Shown here piece by piece: positions 20,020 to 29,837 of a stretch of 64,000 nucleotides of DNA. A model generated the notes under the pieces. The model was not told the origin of the DNA and searched no databases. It saw nothing but the letters and a program-made list of their open reading frames with translations. The stretch comes from Mariniphaga sp041684965. GTDB taxonomy: Bacteria; Bacteroidota; Bacteroidia; Bacteroidales; Prolixibacteraceae. The position numbers were made by a program, and so were the translations under genes. The DNA is taken from contig JAWLGR010000001.1 in NCBI GenBank assembly GCA_041684965.1, positions 124,001 through 188,000 of the forward strand, in the 5' to 3' direction. Positions within the stretch are counted from its first letter, which is position 1. Every line of letters starts with the position of its first letter.

Positions 20020-20074
20020 TTGAAAATAATTTTGGGATAATTAAACTGCAATTCGATTAAATCAAGAAAAAGTT

Positions 20075-21445
20075 ATGGACCTGACAAGAAGAAATTTTAT
20101 CGGAAAAACGGCTTTGGGAGTAGTTGGTGCAACGCTTTCGGCTAAAACGGCATCCGCGGGGAGCGCGGCATCATATAAAAGAATCAAGGGCTCAAATGAC
20201 CGTATAAACATTGGTATCATCGGATGCGGAGGACGAAGCAGGGGGTTGATGAACATGGTGAAAATGTCGGAGAAGGATAAGAACCTCGGAATGGTGGCAG
20301 TGTGTGATATCTGGCAATTGAATAAGGAAAAAGCAGCTGCACGATGCAGGGAAATGTTTGGAAACGAGGCGATTCAGTTTAAGTATTCGGAGGATATGCT
20401 GCAGATGAAAGACCTGGATGCTGTAATGATTGCAACCGGAGACTTCCAGCATGCAAAAATTTTGGCTGAAGTTGTAAATGCAGGCAAGGATTGTTATTGC
20501 GAGAAGCCCATGGCAGAAGATGTTGTGGAAGCCAAACTTGCCAGGGATGCTGTTTTGAATTCAAAGCAGGTGGTTCAAATGGGCTCGCAGTGGGTGAGTG
20601 AGCCAATGCATATAATGATAAGAGACATTGTCCGCTCAGGAAAGCTGGGACAGATAACCAAGGTTGAGCAGGTCTGGAACGATAACAATCACCGGTGGCA
20701 TGATCCAAACGACCCCGATGTGATGGCAATACGTGAAAAGGATACCGACTGGAACAGGTGGCTGCTGGGTAAACCTTACGTTCCTTTCGATCCATGGAAA
20801 TATTTTGAATTCAGAATTTTCAGAGAATACTCGGGAGGCATTACTTCCCAGTGGATGAGTCATGGAATCGGGTTGGTGAATTTTTATATGGATACAGACA
20901 TACCTGATTCAATGGTTGCCAATGGAGGTATTTTTGGCTGGCCCGATATCCGTCAGAATCCCGATACCTTCCAGGCACTTGCAAATTATGAGGCCAAAAA
21001 ATTTCTTTACTCCTATAACTCAAACTACGCAAATAAGTTTGGCGACTATTCCTGTATCAGAGGTAAAGAAGGGACTCTTTTTGCACATGGAGGGGAAGGA
21101 AGCCCCAGATGGTTTTTTATTAAGGAACAACAGAATCTGCCTGGTGGATTTGATTTCTATGCCGGATTGGAAAATGAAATCAAAAAAGGCCGGGTTGAAA
21201 TGATTACCTCCCGGGAATACAACAATGAGCTTCCACCCCATTTCCTGAGTGATGACAGCAAATACCATATCGATAACTGGGTCGACTGCATGAGAGACAG
21301 AAATCAAAACACTAATGGAAATATCCACACCGGTTTCTGGCATTCAATTGGACAGATAATGGCAACACGGGCTTATCGGGAGAACAAAAAGGTGTACTGG
21401 GACCGCTCCAAAGAAGAGATAGTGACATCCCCCGTTGGCGGGTAG
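20075..21445 (+). CDS. Secreted Gfo/Idh/MocA-family oxidoreductase with Tat signal
   Basis: 456 residues. A Tat signal opens it (TRRNFIGKTALGVVGATLSA), so the folded, cofactor-loaded enzyme is exported. The Rossmann fold follows (NIGIIGCGGRSRG, about residues 46-58), with the family motif EKPMAEDVVEA (about 142-152) and the C-terminal alpha/beta domain containing WMSHGIGLVNFY. Family members oxidise or reduce sugars with tightly bound NAD(P). Exported ones in Bacteroidota oxidise glycosides to 3-keto forms, which would feed the DUF1080 and TIM-barrel enzymes at the left end. It is 55 bp downstream of the DUF5107 gene. A possible CCCG/CGGG hairpin with a T-run overlaps the stop codon, which suggests an operon end. 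Confidence 0.9.
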   Translation: MDLTRRNFIGKTALGVVGATLSAKTASAGSAASYKRIKGSNDRINIGIIGCGGRSRGLMNMVKMSEKDKNLGMVAVCDIWQLNKEKAAARCREMFGNEAIQFKYSEDMLQMKDLDAVMIATGDFQHAKILAEVVNAGKDCYCEKPMAEDVVEAKLARDAVLNSKQVVQMGSQWVSEPMHIMIRDIVRSGKLGQITKVEQVWNDNNHRWHDPNDPDVMAIREKDTDWNRWLLGKPYVPFDPWKYFEFRIFREYSGGITSQWMSHGIGLVNFYMDTDIPDSMVANGGIFGWPDIRQNPDTFQALANYEAKKFLYSYNSNYANKFGDYSCIRGKEGTLFAHGGEGSPRWFFIKEQQNLPGGFDFYAGLENEIKKGRVEMITSREYNNELPPHFLSDDSKYHIDNWVDCMRDRNQNTNGNIHTGFWHSIGQIMATRAYRENKKVYWDRSKEEIVTSPVGG

Positions 21446-21454
21446 GTTTTTTTT
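21431..21454 (+). terminator. Possible weak terminator overlapping the Gfo/Idh/MocA stop
   Basis: CCCG (21431-21434), loop TTGG, CGGG (21439-21442), then eight T at 21447-21454. The stem is only four or five pairs, so it is weak. The 508-bp gap that follows supports a transcript boundary here. Confidence 0.35.
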
Positions 21455-21953
21455 ACAACAGAAGATGTTCTGTTACATAATTTCTTATAATTTCCGTTCG
21501 TTTGTGTGCCGGGAATTTATAGCCTGTTCTGCATGAGCGATATTGTTGATGTGATTTTCGAAAATTTTCTGTTGATATGATTTAACAACAAAAACTATAA
21601 GTAAGTGAATTAAACCTTTCGTATGAGCTTAAAAAGCATCCCAGGTGGACTGAAACGTGCAATTTCTAATCCTTACTGTTTCAAGATATGAAACGGACAT
21701 CAATTTTGAAATGCGGTATTCACAAATACGCATGAACAAAATTCATCGTGTGTTCCATCAGGCCAATAAAAATAAATTTTGTACGGATGAGAAAAAATGA
21801 ATGTATTGTAATACTGAACATCCTTTAGAAATATAAAAATCTGAATACGAGTATCATGTTAGATTTATTGAAAGATTTATTGACCCTGGATCAGGGATAT
21901 TCTTTGAATCAACTCTTTACATTCGAATACATCAATACATAAAACATATAAAA
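21446..21953. other. 508-bp intergenic region before the sixth DUF4091 gene
   Basis: No credible gene. Near 21774-21793 there is TAAATTTTGTACGGATGA, almost identical to the sequence over the start codon of the DUF5107 gene at 24433-24450. Here it leads only into a 13-codon frame (ATG 21787) ending at TAG. TATTCTTTG at 21899-21907 resembles a -7 box but has one extra base. Confidence 0.4.
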
Positions 21954-24341
21954 ATGAGAGCAGTGCAAAAATTTTTAATTGAATGTTTAATTGCAGGGAG
22001 CTTTTTGACATTAATTTCCTGCGATTTAGAAAAACTTTCTGACAGTGATTCATTCCTTTTGAAAGTTTCTATGGAGAATTTGGAAGGTATTAGTCAGGAG
22101 CAATGGTCTGATGTAAAAGAAATTGATGATAAAAAGGCGCGTATACTGCTTCGTGATAAAGCTGTTTTTCTTTTGCCTGCCTGGTGGGGAAGCAGCCCCA
22201 GACCCAATGAAGGGGAAGTATTTGTTTTGGAAATAGATTACCAGGATGTAGGTTCCAATCCATTTATCATTTCCTCTTTTGGTAATTGCGAATACAGTGT
22301 GCCTTTTGTTTCTGCAGCGCACAAATCCTCTTATGAATCTGAAGTAGGCCTGACAATGAATAGTTTTAGCGAACTTCATCGTATATCCTGTGAAAATACC
22401 TCCGAATGGAAAACAGCAATGGTTCCTGTGTCCTGGAGTTATCTTTATGCAGGAGAAGGCAATATGGGTGGTGTGGGAAAACAGCTATTCAGTATTCAGT
22501 TAAATAGTGATGGTGTAAACTTACCGGTATCGGAAATTCGTGTCAGAAAAGCAACAAAAGAGGATGAAGTGCGGTACAATGCTGAAACCCGGGCATGGAT
22601 TAAAAAAAACCAGCAGAAATATGCAGCAATACAAGACAGGGTTTCTGATGCGAATCTTCCGGAGAAATGGAAATCAAAAAACTGCATTCCATATTTACGG
22701 AATTATCTGTCTCCAATCCTGCCTCATGACATTCCCAATCAGAAAGAAATTGAAACTGCCATGAAGGTTCGGATGGCAATGAATGAGATTGAATGCAAAC
22801 AATTGGGAATTTATGCCAATGGAAAAACGCTTCAGAACGTCTCAATCAGTTTGTCGGAACTGAAAAATGAGGATGGAGAATTGTTTAACGCTGAAACAAA
22901 TTTATACACTGTTGAATATGCATTTGTTAAAGCTGGGAGACAAGAGGTAAGATTAGACGCCCAACGTATATGGCCTATGTTCGAAACAACTGTAAAAGAA
23001 GGCGATTCTCAGGCTTTTTGGATTACATTTGAAACGATAAAAGAAACGACCAGGCCTGGTGTGTACAGTGGCGAAATTAATATCGAAGTTGAAGGAAAAA
23101 CAATAGCAAAAGTTCCTGTAGAAGTTGATGTAATGCCAGTTACACTGCTGACCATGGAAGAAGCGGATTTATCTATGGGAGGATGTGTTACAGGGTTCGT
23201 TCCGTTCCATAATATTTCTTACGCAGTTAAAAACAATGTGAATGCAACCAATTCGTGGTTTACCAGTGTAAGACCTGCCATGAATAAAGTTGATGGAAAA
23301 ATGGTGTTGGATTTTACGCTGATTGATGAGTGGATGAAAAATGCAAAGCGGCATGGCTGGAAGAATACAGTTTATTTTTTAGGTGGCAATCCGTATGGGT
23401 TTCCGAGAACAATGAACCTGGAAAAAGAACTTTTTATTTTGATGCAGGACGAGGGCAGCCAGGAAGAAAGGTTAGAGAAGTTCTTAAAGCTTGCAGCCGA
23501 TGAATCGAACAGGGGACGGGTACTTGAAGAAATCCGGGGTGTTTATGCCCAATGGGTGAAAGAAGTTACGGAGCATGCACAGGCAAATGGATGGCCGGAA
23601 CTGATACTGACACCTTTTGACGAACCGGCTAAAGCTCGTCAAAAACCTTACAGAAAAGAAGGCCACGAAAATGATGATTTGGTTATTGGTACCGGCCCCT
23701 GGATTGGGGAACATTTTATAGACGGTTGTGAGATTATTAGAAATTCGGCAGCGCCGGGCACACGAATTTATGGTTCCATCCATCACGACTCGGGTATTGA
23801 ATTCTTACCTTATTTTGAAGTGTTTTGCACGAATGCCATACACCTGGATAATGAGCTGGGCGATAAAGTACGTGCGGGTGGAAACGACAAAAATTTTTGG
23901 CAATATACAGGTGTGGGCGCCTCCAGTGAGCCTGCCCGTCTTCGCTATTCCTTTGGTTATTATTTTGGGGCGTTTAATTCACGAGGCTCGCTATTATGGG
24001 CTTACAATTGGGGAAACCGTTTCGATACAACTGAAGGAAATAACTGGATGATTTGCTGGGATACTCCATTCAGCACAATTCCTTCCCTCTCTTTCGAGGG
24101 GTTGAGAGAAGCATGGGATGACCGGCGATATATTGAAACACTCAAAGAAACAGCGGCATCTAAAGGCCAGGAAAATGAAGCCCGGGCATTTCTGAATGGT
24201 ATTTTTAAAGAGGCGGTACATTCCAAAACGGAAGGAGGGGAAGATACCATTGACAATTTCTGGAATGAGATAAATGATATGGAAAAATTGGATGAATGGA
24301 GATATGCAATAGCAGATAAAATTATGGAGATGTCAAAATAA
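21954..24341 (+). CDS. DUF4091 / GH123-like lipoprotein, long form (6th of six)
   Basis: 795 residues, the longest DUF4091 protein here. Lipobox ISC is near residue 23 (SFLTLISCDLEKL). Roughly 250 additional N-terminal residues of predicted beta structure precede the usual beta-sandwich (FWITFETIKETTRPGVYSGE, about 355-375). The acidic pair is D556-E557 (TPFDEPAKA). The C-terminal barrel includes GSLLWAYNWGNRFD and ends with SLSFEGLREAWDDRRYIETL in place of the SSIRLKNIR hallmark, so it belongs to a different subfamily from copies 1-5. It follows a 508-bp gap and precedes the second DUF5107-TPR gene, forming a second unit of the same two protein types. Confidence 0.83.
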   Translation: MRAVQKFLIECLIAGSFLTLISCDLEKLSDSDSFLLKVSMENLEGISQEQWSDVKEIDDKKARILLRDKAVFLLPAWWGSSPRPNEGEVFVLEIDYQDVGSNPFIISSFGNCEYSVPFVSAAHKSSYESEVGLTMNSFSELHRISCENTSEWKTAMVPVSWSYLYAGEGNMGGVGKQLFSIQLNSDGVNLPVSEIRVRKATKEDEVRYNAETRAWIKKNQQKYAAIQDRVSDANLPEKWKSKNCIPYLRNYLSPILPHDIPNQKEIETAMKVRMAMNEIECKQLGIYANGKTLQNVSISLSELKNEDGELFNAETNLYTVEYAFVKAGRQEVRLDAQRIWPMFETTVKEGDSQAFWITFETIKETTRPGVYSGEINIEVEGKTIAKVPVEVDVMPVTLLTMEEADLSMGGCVTGFVPFHNISYAVKNNVNATNSWFTSVRPAMNKVDGKMVLDFTLIDEWMKNAKRHGWKNTVYFLGGNPYGFPRTMNLEKELFILMQDEGSQEERLEKFLKLAADESNRGRVLEEIRGVYAQWVKEVTEHAQANGWPELILTPFDEPAKARQKPYRKEGHENDDLVIGTGPWIGEHFIDGCEIIRNSAAPGTRIYGSIHHDSGIEFLPYFEVFCTNAIHLDNELGDKVRAGGNDKNFWQYTGVGASSEPARLRYSFGYYFGAFNSRGSLLWAYNWGNRFDTTEGNNWMICWDTPFSTIPSLSFEGLREAWDDRRYIETLKETAASKGQENEARAFLNGIFKEAVHSKTEGGEDTIDNFWNEINDMEKLDEWRYAIADKIMEMSK

Positions 24342-24446
24342 TTAACAATGAAATCCATGAGTTTTGTAAACACAATTACTGATGAACAAAATCCTTTAAA
24401 ACAGGTAGTTTCCATCCAACCATTTTAATAATTAAATTTTGTACGA

Positions 24447-27400
24447 ATGAAAAATTGCCTTTTAATCATAGTACTTACCATATTTACTGTAAAAACTTTT
24501 GGGCAGGCAGCTTCTGTTAAAGAAAATGAACAAACAATAAAAACATATCCATTTTCCGATCCCAATCCTGTTCCTGCCCTGGCGATAAATAATACCGTAA
24601 GCCGTTTCTATCCATACTTTATGTTTGATGGTTATACCAGGCAAAGTGAGCAGAAAGACTGGAAGGTAGTTACGTTGGAAAATCCGTATATAAAAGTGAC
24701 GGTTCTCCCTGAAGTAGGGGGGAAGGTGATGGGGGCTATTGAAAAGTCCACCGGACAGGAATTTATCTATTTGAACCATGTACTCAAATTTCGTGCTATT
24801 GGAATTCGTGGCCCCTGGACCAGTGGAGGCATAGAGCATAATTTTGGTTTAGACCTGGGACATGCTCCCTGGACGGCAGCTCAGGTTGACTATGTGATAA
24901 AAGAGTATCCCGATGGCAGTGTCAGCTGTATTGTAGGTGGCCTTGATTTGGCATCCCGTTCCCGGTGGAGCGTTGATATCCATTTGCCGGGTGATAAAGC
25001 TTATTTTGAAACCAAAAGCTTATGGTACAATCCCAATCCGTATTACGATGCCTATCTGTCGTGGGAGAATGCTGCTTACAAGGCTACCGACGATCTTGAG
25101 TTTTATTTCCCCGGCACCCATCATGTTGGGCACGACGGTTCAGCCCACTCCTGGCCTGTTGACGAAAAGGGCCGTAATTTGGCCTTGTACAGGGAAAATA
25201 ACTTTGGAGGCCACAAATCTTACCATGTAGTAGGAAATTACAGAAATTGGTTCGGATTATACTGGCATCAGTCTGACTTTGGGTCGGGACATTGGGCACC
25301 CTATAGCGATGCTCCTGGAAAAAAAATATGGATTTGGTCTCTTGCGCGCGATGGTGCCATATGGGAAAACCTGCTAACAGATGAAAACGGCCAGTACATT
25401 GAGGCACAATCGGGTGTAAAATTCAACCAGGCTGCAGAAAACAGTGGTTTCAACAGCCCGTTTATGCAGTTGTTCCTGCGCCCTTTTTATGCCGAAACCA
25501 AAACTGAATACTGGTTTCCGGTCAGGGAAACGAATGGTATGGCAGATGCTTCTCCTGAAGGAACCCTCAATGTTGAGGTAATTAATGACAGTTTAAAAAT
25601 TTCTCTCAGCCCGAATACGAGTATAACAGATACGCTGGTAGTTAGTCTTGACAACCGAATTGCATATACTGAAGCCTTGCAGCTAAAACCCATGCAGGTA
25701 TATCATAAAATCATTGCATTGCACGGGGGAGAAACTACGGGCATAAAAGTACGTGTAGGTAAAAATAAATTGGAATACAGTTCTGATAAAGATGAATACC
25801 GGGTCGATCGTCCGGTTCATTGTCCCGGTTGCCTGGATGATGATTCTGCTGAACGCCTTTTCCGGCTGGCAGATGATGCGTATGCCATGCGGTTATATAA
25901 GGAGGCATTGGATTTGTATAAAAAATGCCTTTCAAAAGAACCTACCCATAGCCGGGCTTTGACACGCCTGGCGGATATTCATTACCGGAACGGGCAGTTT
26001 GAAGAGGGGATTTTCTATGCAGGTAAAGTGCTGGAAGCCGATACCTATGACGGAGGTGCGAATTTTATTTATGGTGTTATCCAAAAGGAACTTGGGCAGT
26101 TAACTAAAGCAGAGGAAGCATTAAGTGTGGCCGTACGGATTATGGAATTCCGTTCAGCGGCCTATGTGGAACTGGCAGGTATCCAAATCCAAAAACAAGA
26201 TTTCCGGAAAGCCATTGAATACGCACAAAAAGCCCTTGATTACAACAGGAACAACCTGATGGCCGATGAATTACTTGGGACTGCCTATAGAAAAATCAAT
26301 AACATTGAAAAAGCAGGCAATACTTTTGATGGGCTTTTAAACAGGGACCCGCTGAACCACTACGCCCGTTTTGAAAAGTATTTATTGAATCCTTCATCTG
26401 AGAACCTGCTTGAATTTAAATCATTAATTACGAATGAACTGCCTCATGAAACCTACCTGGAGCTTGCCCTTCAATATGCAAAGCAGAGGCTCACGGACGA
26501 GGCCATTCAGGTTCTGGAACAATCGCCTTCATATCCAACTGTTTATTACTGGCTTTCCTATCTAAACAAGGATTCTTCTCCCCTGAAAAGCAGTGAGTAC
26601 CTGAAAAAGGCAGTGGAATTATCTCCTGCTTTTGTATTTCCTTTCCGGCTGGAAACCATTCCTGTTCTCGAATGGGCGAAAGATATAAATAACTCATGGA
26701 AGACAAAGTATTATTTAGGACTGATTTACTGGAGCAAGTTGCAAACTGAAAAGGCAAAAAAACTATTTGAACAATGCGAAAACACCCCGGATTATGCTCC
26801 CTTTTATCTGGCACGGGGTATTTTATTTCAGGATGACAATTCCAAAAATAATTTTGCGGATAGTAGTTTCAGGTATGCTGTTGAGCTCGATCCCAGCCAA
26901 TGGAGAGCCTGGCATTATTTAGCTAAACATCTCGAATCAAACAATGCTTTTTCCGAACAGTGGAAACATGCTGAAAAAGCATACAATCTCTTCCCAGACA
27001 ATCCTGTAACAGGACTGGATTATGCCACGGCATTACTGAATGTGCATCAATACAAAAAAGGCCTCGAAGTACTTGAAAACGTTTATGTTCTGCCACAGGA
27101 GGGTGCGCGCGAAGGACATGATATTTTTGAAATGGTCAATCTTGCCCTGGCAGTACAAAATGCAGAGCAGAACAAATACAAAAATGCCATTAAGTATATC
27201 AACAATTCTAAAACATGGCCGGAAAATCTCGGTGCAGGGGAGCCGCATAATCCTGATACACGATTGCAGGATTATATTTCAGCCTATTGCACAATGCGGA
27301 TGGGAAACCAAGAACAGGCTGATCATTATTACAACCAGATAGTAAACTATTCGCTCAATCCTGAGAATATGAGAGAAATGAGAGAACCATTAAATGATTA

Positions 27401-27629
27401 CATTGGCGCTCTGGTGCTAAAAAAACAGGGCAAAAATCAAGAGGCAATGAAATTGCTAAATAAATGGAAAGATAAAAAGGAAAGTTCAGACAAGCAGGTG
27501 CAATGGATTTTTGCCAAATATCTGAATGAAAAAGAAACGATTGAAAAAATAGAAAACGAGGTAATTGACAGAGGAGCTCAAAACCGTTTCCGCATCTTTC
27601 TTAATGCCATTCATATTATTGATAAATGA
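24447..27629 (+). CDS. DUF5107 plus TPR-repeat secreted protein (2nd of two)
   Basis: 1060 residues, paralogous over its length to 16858-20019. This copy has a standard cleavable signal (MKNCLLIIVLTIFTVKTFGQ) instead of a lipobox, so it is likely soluble in the periplasm. DUF5107 occupies about residues 30-430 (VTVLPEVGGKVMGAIEKSTG; RGPWTSGGIEHNFG; WSLARDGAIWENLLTDENGQ). A CPGC pair (about residue 459) lies at the linker. TPR units run from about 465 to the end. The two DUF5107 copies differ in membrane anchoring, so they may serve two cell compartments on the same substrate; that is inference. It closes the locus before an 891-bp gap. Confidence 0.85.
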   Translation: MKNCLLIIVLTIFTVKTFGQAASVKENEQTIKTYPFSDPNPVPALAINNTVSRFYPYFMFDGYTRQSEQKDWKVVTLENPYIKVTVLPEVGGKVMGAIEKSTGQEFIYLNHVLKFRAIGIRGPWTSGGIEHNFGLDLGHAPWTAAQVDYVIKEYPDGSVSCIVGGLDLASRSRWSVDIHLPGDKAYFETKSLWYNPNPYYDAYLSWENAAYKATDDLEFYFPGTHHVGHDGSAHSWPVDEKGRNLALYRENNFGGHKSYHVVGNYRNWFGLYWHQSDFGSGHWAPYSDAPGKKIWIWSLARDGAIWENLLTDENGQYIEAQSGVKFNQAAENSGFNSPFMQLFLRPFYAETKTEYWFPVRETNGMADASPEGTLNVEVINDSLKISLSPNTSITDTLVVSLDNRIAYTEALQLKPMQVYHKIIALHGGETTGIKVRVGKNKLEYSSDKDEYRVDRPVHCPGCLDDDSAERLFRLADDAYAMRLYKEALDLYKKCLSKEPTHSRALTRLADIHYRNGQFEEGIFYAGKVLEADTYDGGANFIYGVIQKELGQLTKAEEALSVAVRIMEFRSAAYVELAGIQIQKQDFRKAIEYAQKALDYNRNNLMADELLGTAYRKINNIEKAGNTFDGLLNRDPLNHYARFEKYLLNPSSENLLEFKSLITNELPHETYLELALQYAKQRLTDEAIQVLEQSPSYPTVYYWLSYLNKDSSPLKSSEYLKKAVELSPAFVFPFRLETIPVLEWAKDINNSWKTKYYLGLIYWSKLQTEKAKKLFEQCENTPDYAPFYLARGILFQDDNSKNNFADSSFRYAVELDPSQWRAWHYLAKHLESNNAFSEQWKHAEKAYNLFPDNPVTGLDYATALLNVHQYKKGLEVLENVYVLPQEGAREGHDIFEMVNLALAVQNAEQNKYKNAIKYINNSKTWPENLGAGEPHNPDTRLQDYISAYCTMRMGNQEQADHYYNQIVNYSLNPENMREMREPLNDYIGALVLKKQGKNQEAMKLLNKWKDKKESSDKQVQWIFAKYLNEKETIEKIENEVIDRGAQNRFRIFLNAIHIIDK

Positions 27630-28520
27630 TTAACATATTCATTGAAAGATTCTGTTCGTCTTGATTTTGTTATTTGAGTGAAAGAAGGTCTGCCAGGTAA
27701 AGCCGGTATTCATTGATGTAATTCGGAAACCGGATAAGGATATCAGTGAGCTCATCGCGAACATGTAATTCCTGTTTTTTGTGTATTTCCAGAAAAAACT
27801 AAATGATGGCAGCATCTTTAGTAGAATTATGATATTAACAGAGGTCTAAGCATTTAATTCAGGAACATTGTGGGAAAAAGGCTCCAATGAGAAAAAAATA
27901 TACATTTTCATTTCATTGCTGGAATTGCTTTATTAAAATTCCTGTATGATTTCTTTAGTCCAAATCCGGTATAAATTCGGTAAATCGCGAATTTGTACTG
28001 GCTTAGATCCGGCTAATGTATGGTTTTAGCAGAGCCATAAAAGCATACTGAAATATAGTTTTAGTTTACAGATAAAAGAATTTTTAAAAGCGAAATTACA
28101 CAATTGATTGGTTTGAAAAGGGAATTGGCCTGTTTGTGTTTTTCTCTTTGAAGATCAGGAATTTTTCAATAGGATTTAAGCTTTTTATATAATAGAAGAT
28201 ATGGTATAAAGATAGCTGCCTTAAAGAATGATTAGTTTTACTGGTTTAAATTTTTAATGCCTGTAGATACCTTCCGGATAAAATGATTGGCTGATAATTA
28301 TTATTTTGGTAGTTTTACTTCAATGAAAGTTTCAAGGTTCATTAGATTATGTGATCATAGGTTTTAGTTGGCATTTTAAAAAAGAAGAAACCTAAAAATC
28401 AGGAAATAAACAGAAGGAACAGAGTCGTTGAATTTTGTTCACAGCAAGCTGTTAACAAAATAACCGGAGTAATTTCATAATGAGGATACCACTTTCTTTA
28501 TTTCCGAAATTAAAAAATAA
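27630..28520. other. 891-bp intergenic region, largely non-coding
   Basis: No intact gene on either strand. On the minus strand, bases 27798 to 27670 read as a 43-codon stretch of protein-like composition (LEIHKKQELHVRDELTDI, then RFPNYINEYRLYLADLLSLK and a stop) without a start. It may be the C-terminus of a lost gene. The remainder is A/T-rich and must carry the promoter of the operon starting at 28521, but I found no convincing box. Confidence 0.4.
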
Positions 28521-29783
28521 ATGACTTCAAAAGAAAACTTTGACTTAGCTATGAACCACCGGCAACCCGATCGTCTGGTGGTTGATTTTGGTGCAACTTC
28601 AGTAACCGGAATGCATGTTTTAGCAGTTGAAAACCTGCGGAAGCACTATGGATTGGAAGCCAGACCAGTCCGGGTTGTTGATCCATATCAGATGCTGGGT
28701 GAAATTGATTCGGAGCTGATTGAGGCAATAGGCATCGATACGGTGGGAGCAAAGGGAAAAAACAATTCGTTTGGCTTTTACAATCATGAACCGTTGAAGG
28801 AGTATGTAACAAACTGGGGTCAAAAGGTACTGGTGCCTGAAAAGTTCAATACAACAACCGATGAAAAAGGCGATGTGCTGATGTACCCGCAGGGTGATTT
28901 ATCTGCTTCGCCTTCAGGAAGGATGCCGAAAAACGGTTACTTTTTTGATGCCATCATCCGCCAGCAACCTTTTGAAGAGGAGGAGCTGAATCCACAGGAC
29001 AACCTGGAGGAATACGGTTTGATATCAGACGCAGACCTGGATTATTGGAAAGCAACCACATCACAGGCACGTGCAACCGGCAGGGCAGTAGTAGCCGGCT
29101 TGGGGGGCACAGCTTTGGGCGACATTGCACATGTGCCCGGTATTAAGCTTAAAAATCCAAAAGGTATCCGTGACATTACTGAATGGTACATGAGTATTGT
29201 TATGAGGCCGGATTATATACATTCGGTTTTTGACCGGCAGGTGGAAATAGCACTTGAAAATTTTAAAAGGCTCAATCAGGTTATGGGGGAGAACATTGAT
29301 GTTGTGTATATCTGCGGAACAGATTTTGGTACCCAGGATTCTACTTTCTGCTCTCCTGAACAGTTCGAAGAGTTGTGGTTGCCATACTACAGGCGGATTA
29401 ATGATTGGGTTCACCAAAATACGGATTGGAAAACTTTTAAGCATTCGTGTGGGGCTGTTGAACCTTTTCTCCCGAAATTTATAGAAGCGGGATTCGATAT
29501 AATAAACCCGGTGCAGATTAATGCCAGAGGGATGGATCCTATTCACTTAAAACGGAAGTACGGAAAAGAACTCGTGTTTTGGGGAGGCGGGGTTGATACC
29601 CAGAAAACATTGCCATATGCAACTCCCGGTGAAGTAAGAGATGAGGTGCTGCGGTTGTGTGAGGTTTTTTCGAAAAATGGAGGTTTTGTATTCAGTACGG
29701 TTCATAATGTTCAGGCAAATGTGCCGGTTGAGAACATTGCCGCTGTGATTGATGCAGTCAGGCAATTTAATGGTAATTCCTAA
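28521..29783 (+). CDS. Uroporphyrinogen decarboxylase (URO-D)-family / corrinoid methyltransferase-like protein
   Basis: 420 residues with no signal peptide, so cytoplasmic. The URO-D superfamily barrel is recognisable from the N-terminal NHRQPDRLVVDFG and the C-terminal zinc-type motif H308-S-C310-G (TFKHSCGAVEPFLP), followed by GFDIINPVQ. True heme HemE lacks this HxCG motif. It is seen in MtaA/CmuA-type methyltransferases and in many uncharacterised catabolic relatives. No corrinoid-binding protein is nearby, so methyl transfer is not supported by context. It heads an operon with sugar-type enzymes (SDR, ROK, SIS, lactonase), so a role in demethylation, aldol-type cleavage or decarboxylation of an unusual sugar is possible. 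Function is not established. Confidence 0.85.
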   Translation: MTSKENFDLAMNHRQPDRLVVDFGATSVTGMHVLAVENLRKHYGLEARPVRVVDPYQMLGEIDSELIEAIGIDTVGAKGKNNSFGFYNHEPLKEYVTNWGQKVLVPEKFNTTTDEKGDVLMYPQGDLSASPSGRMPKNGYFFDAIIRQQPFEEEELNPQDNLEEYGLISDADLDYWKATTSQARATGRAVVAGLGGTALGDIAHVPGIKLKNPKGIRDITEWYMSIVMRPDYIHSVFDRQVEIALENFKRLNQVMGENIDVVYICGTDFGTQDSTFCSPEQFEELWLPYYRRINDWVHQNTDWKTFKHSCGAVEPFLPKFIEAGFDIINPVQINARGMDPIHLKRKYGKELVFWGGGVDTQKTLPYATPGEVRDEVLRLCEVFSKNGGFVFSTVHNVQANVPVENIAAVIDAVRQFNGNS

Positions 29784-29837
29784 ACCGGATGAAGTCATGC
29801 TTAAAGTTCCTGCTAAACTTAGATATATTACAATAAA

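Noticed and set aside
28521..29783. Heme biosynthesis hemE
   Set aside because: The HxCG zinc-type motif and sugar-operon context differ from true uroporphyrinogen decarboxylase.
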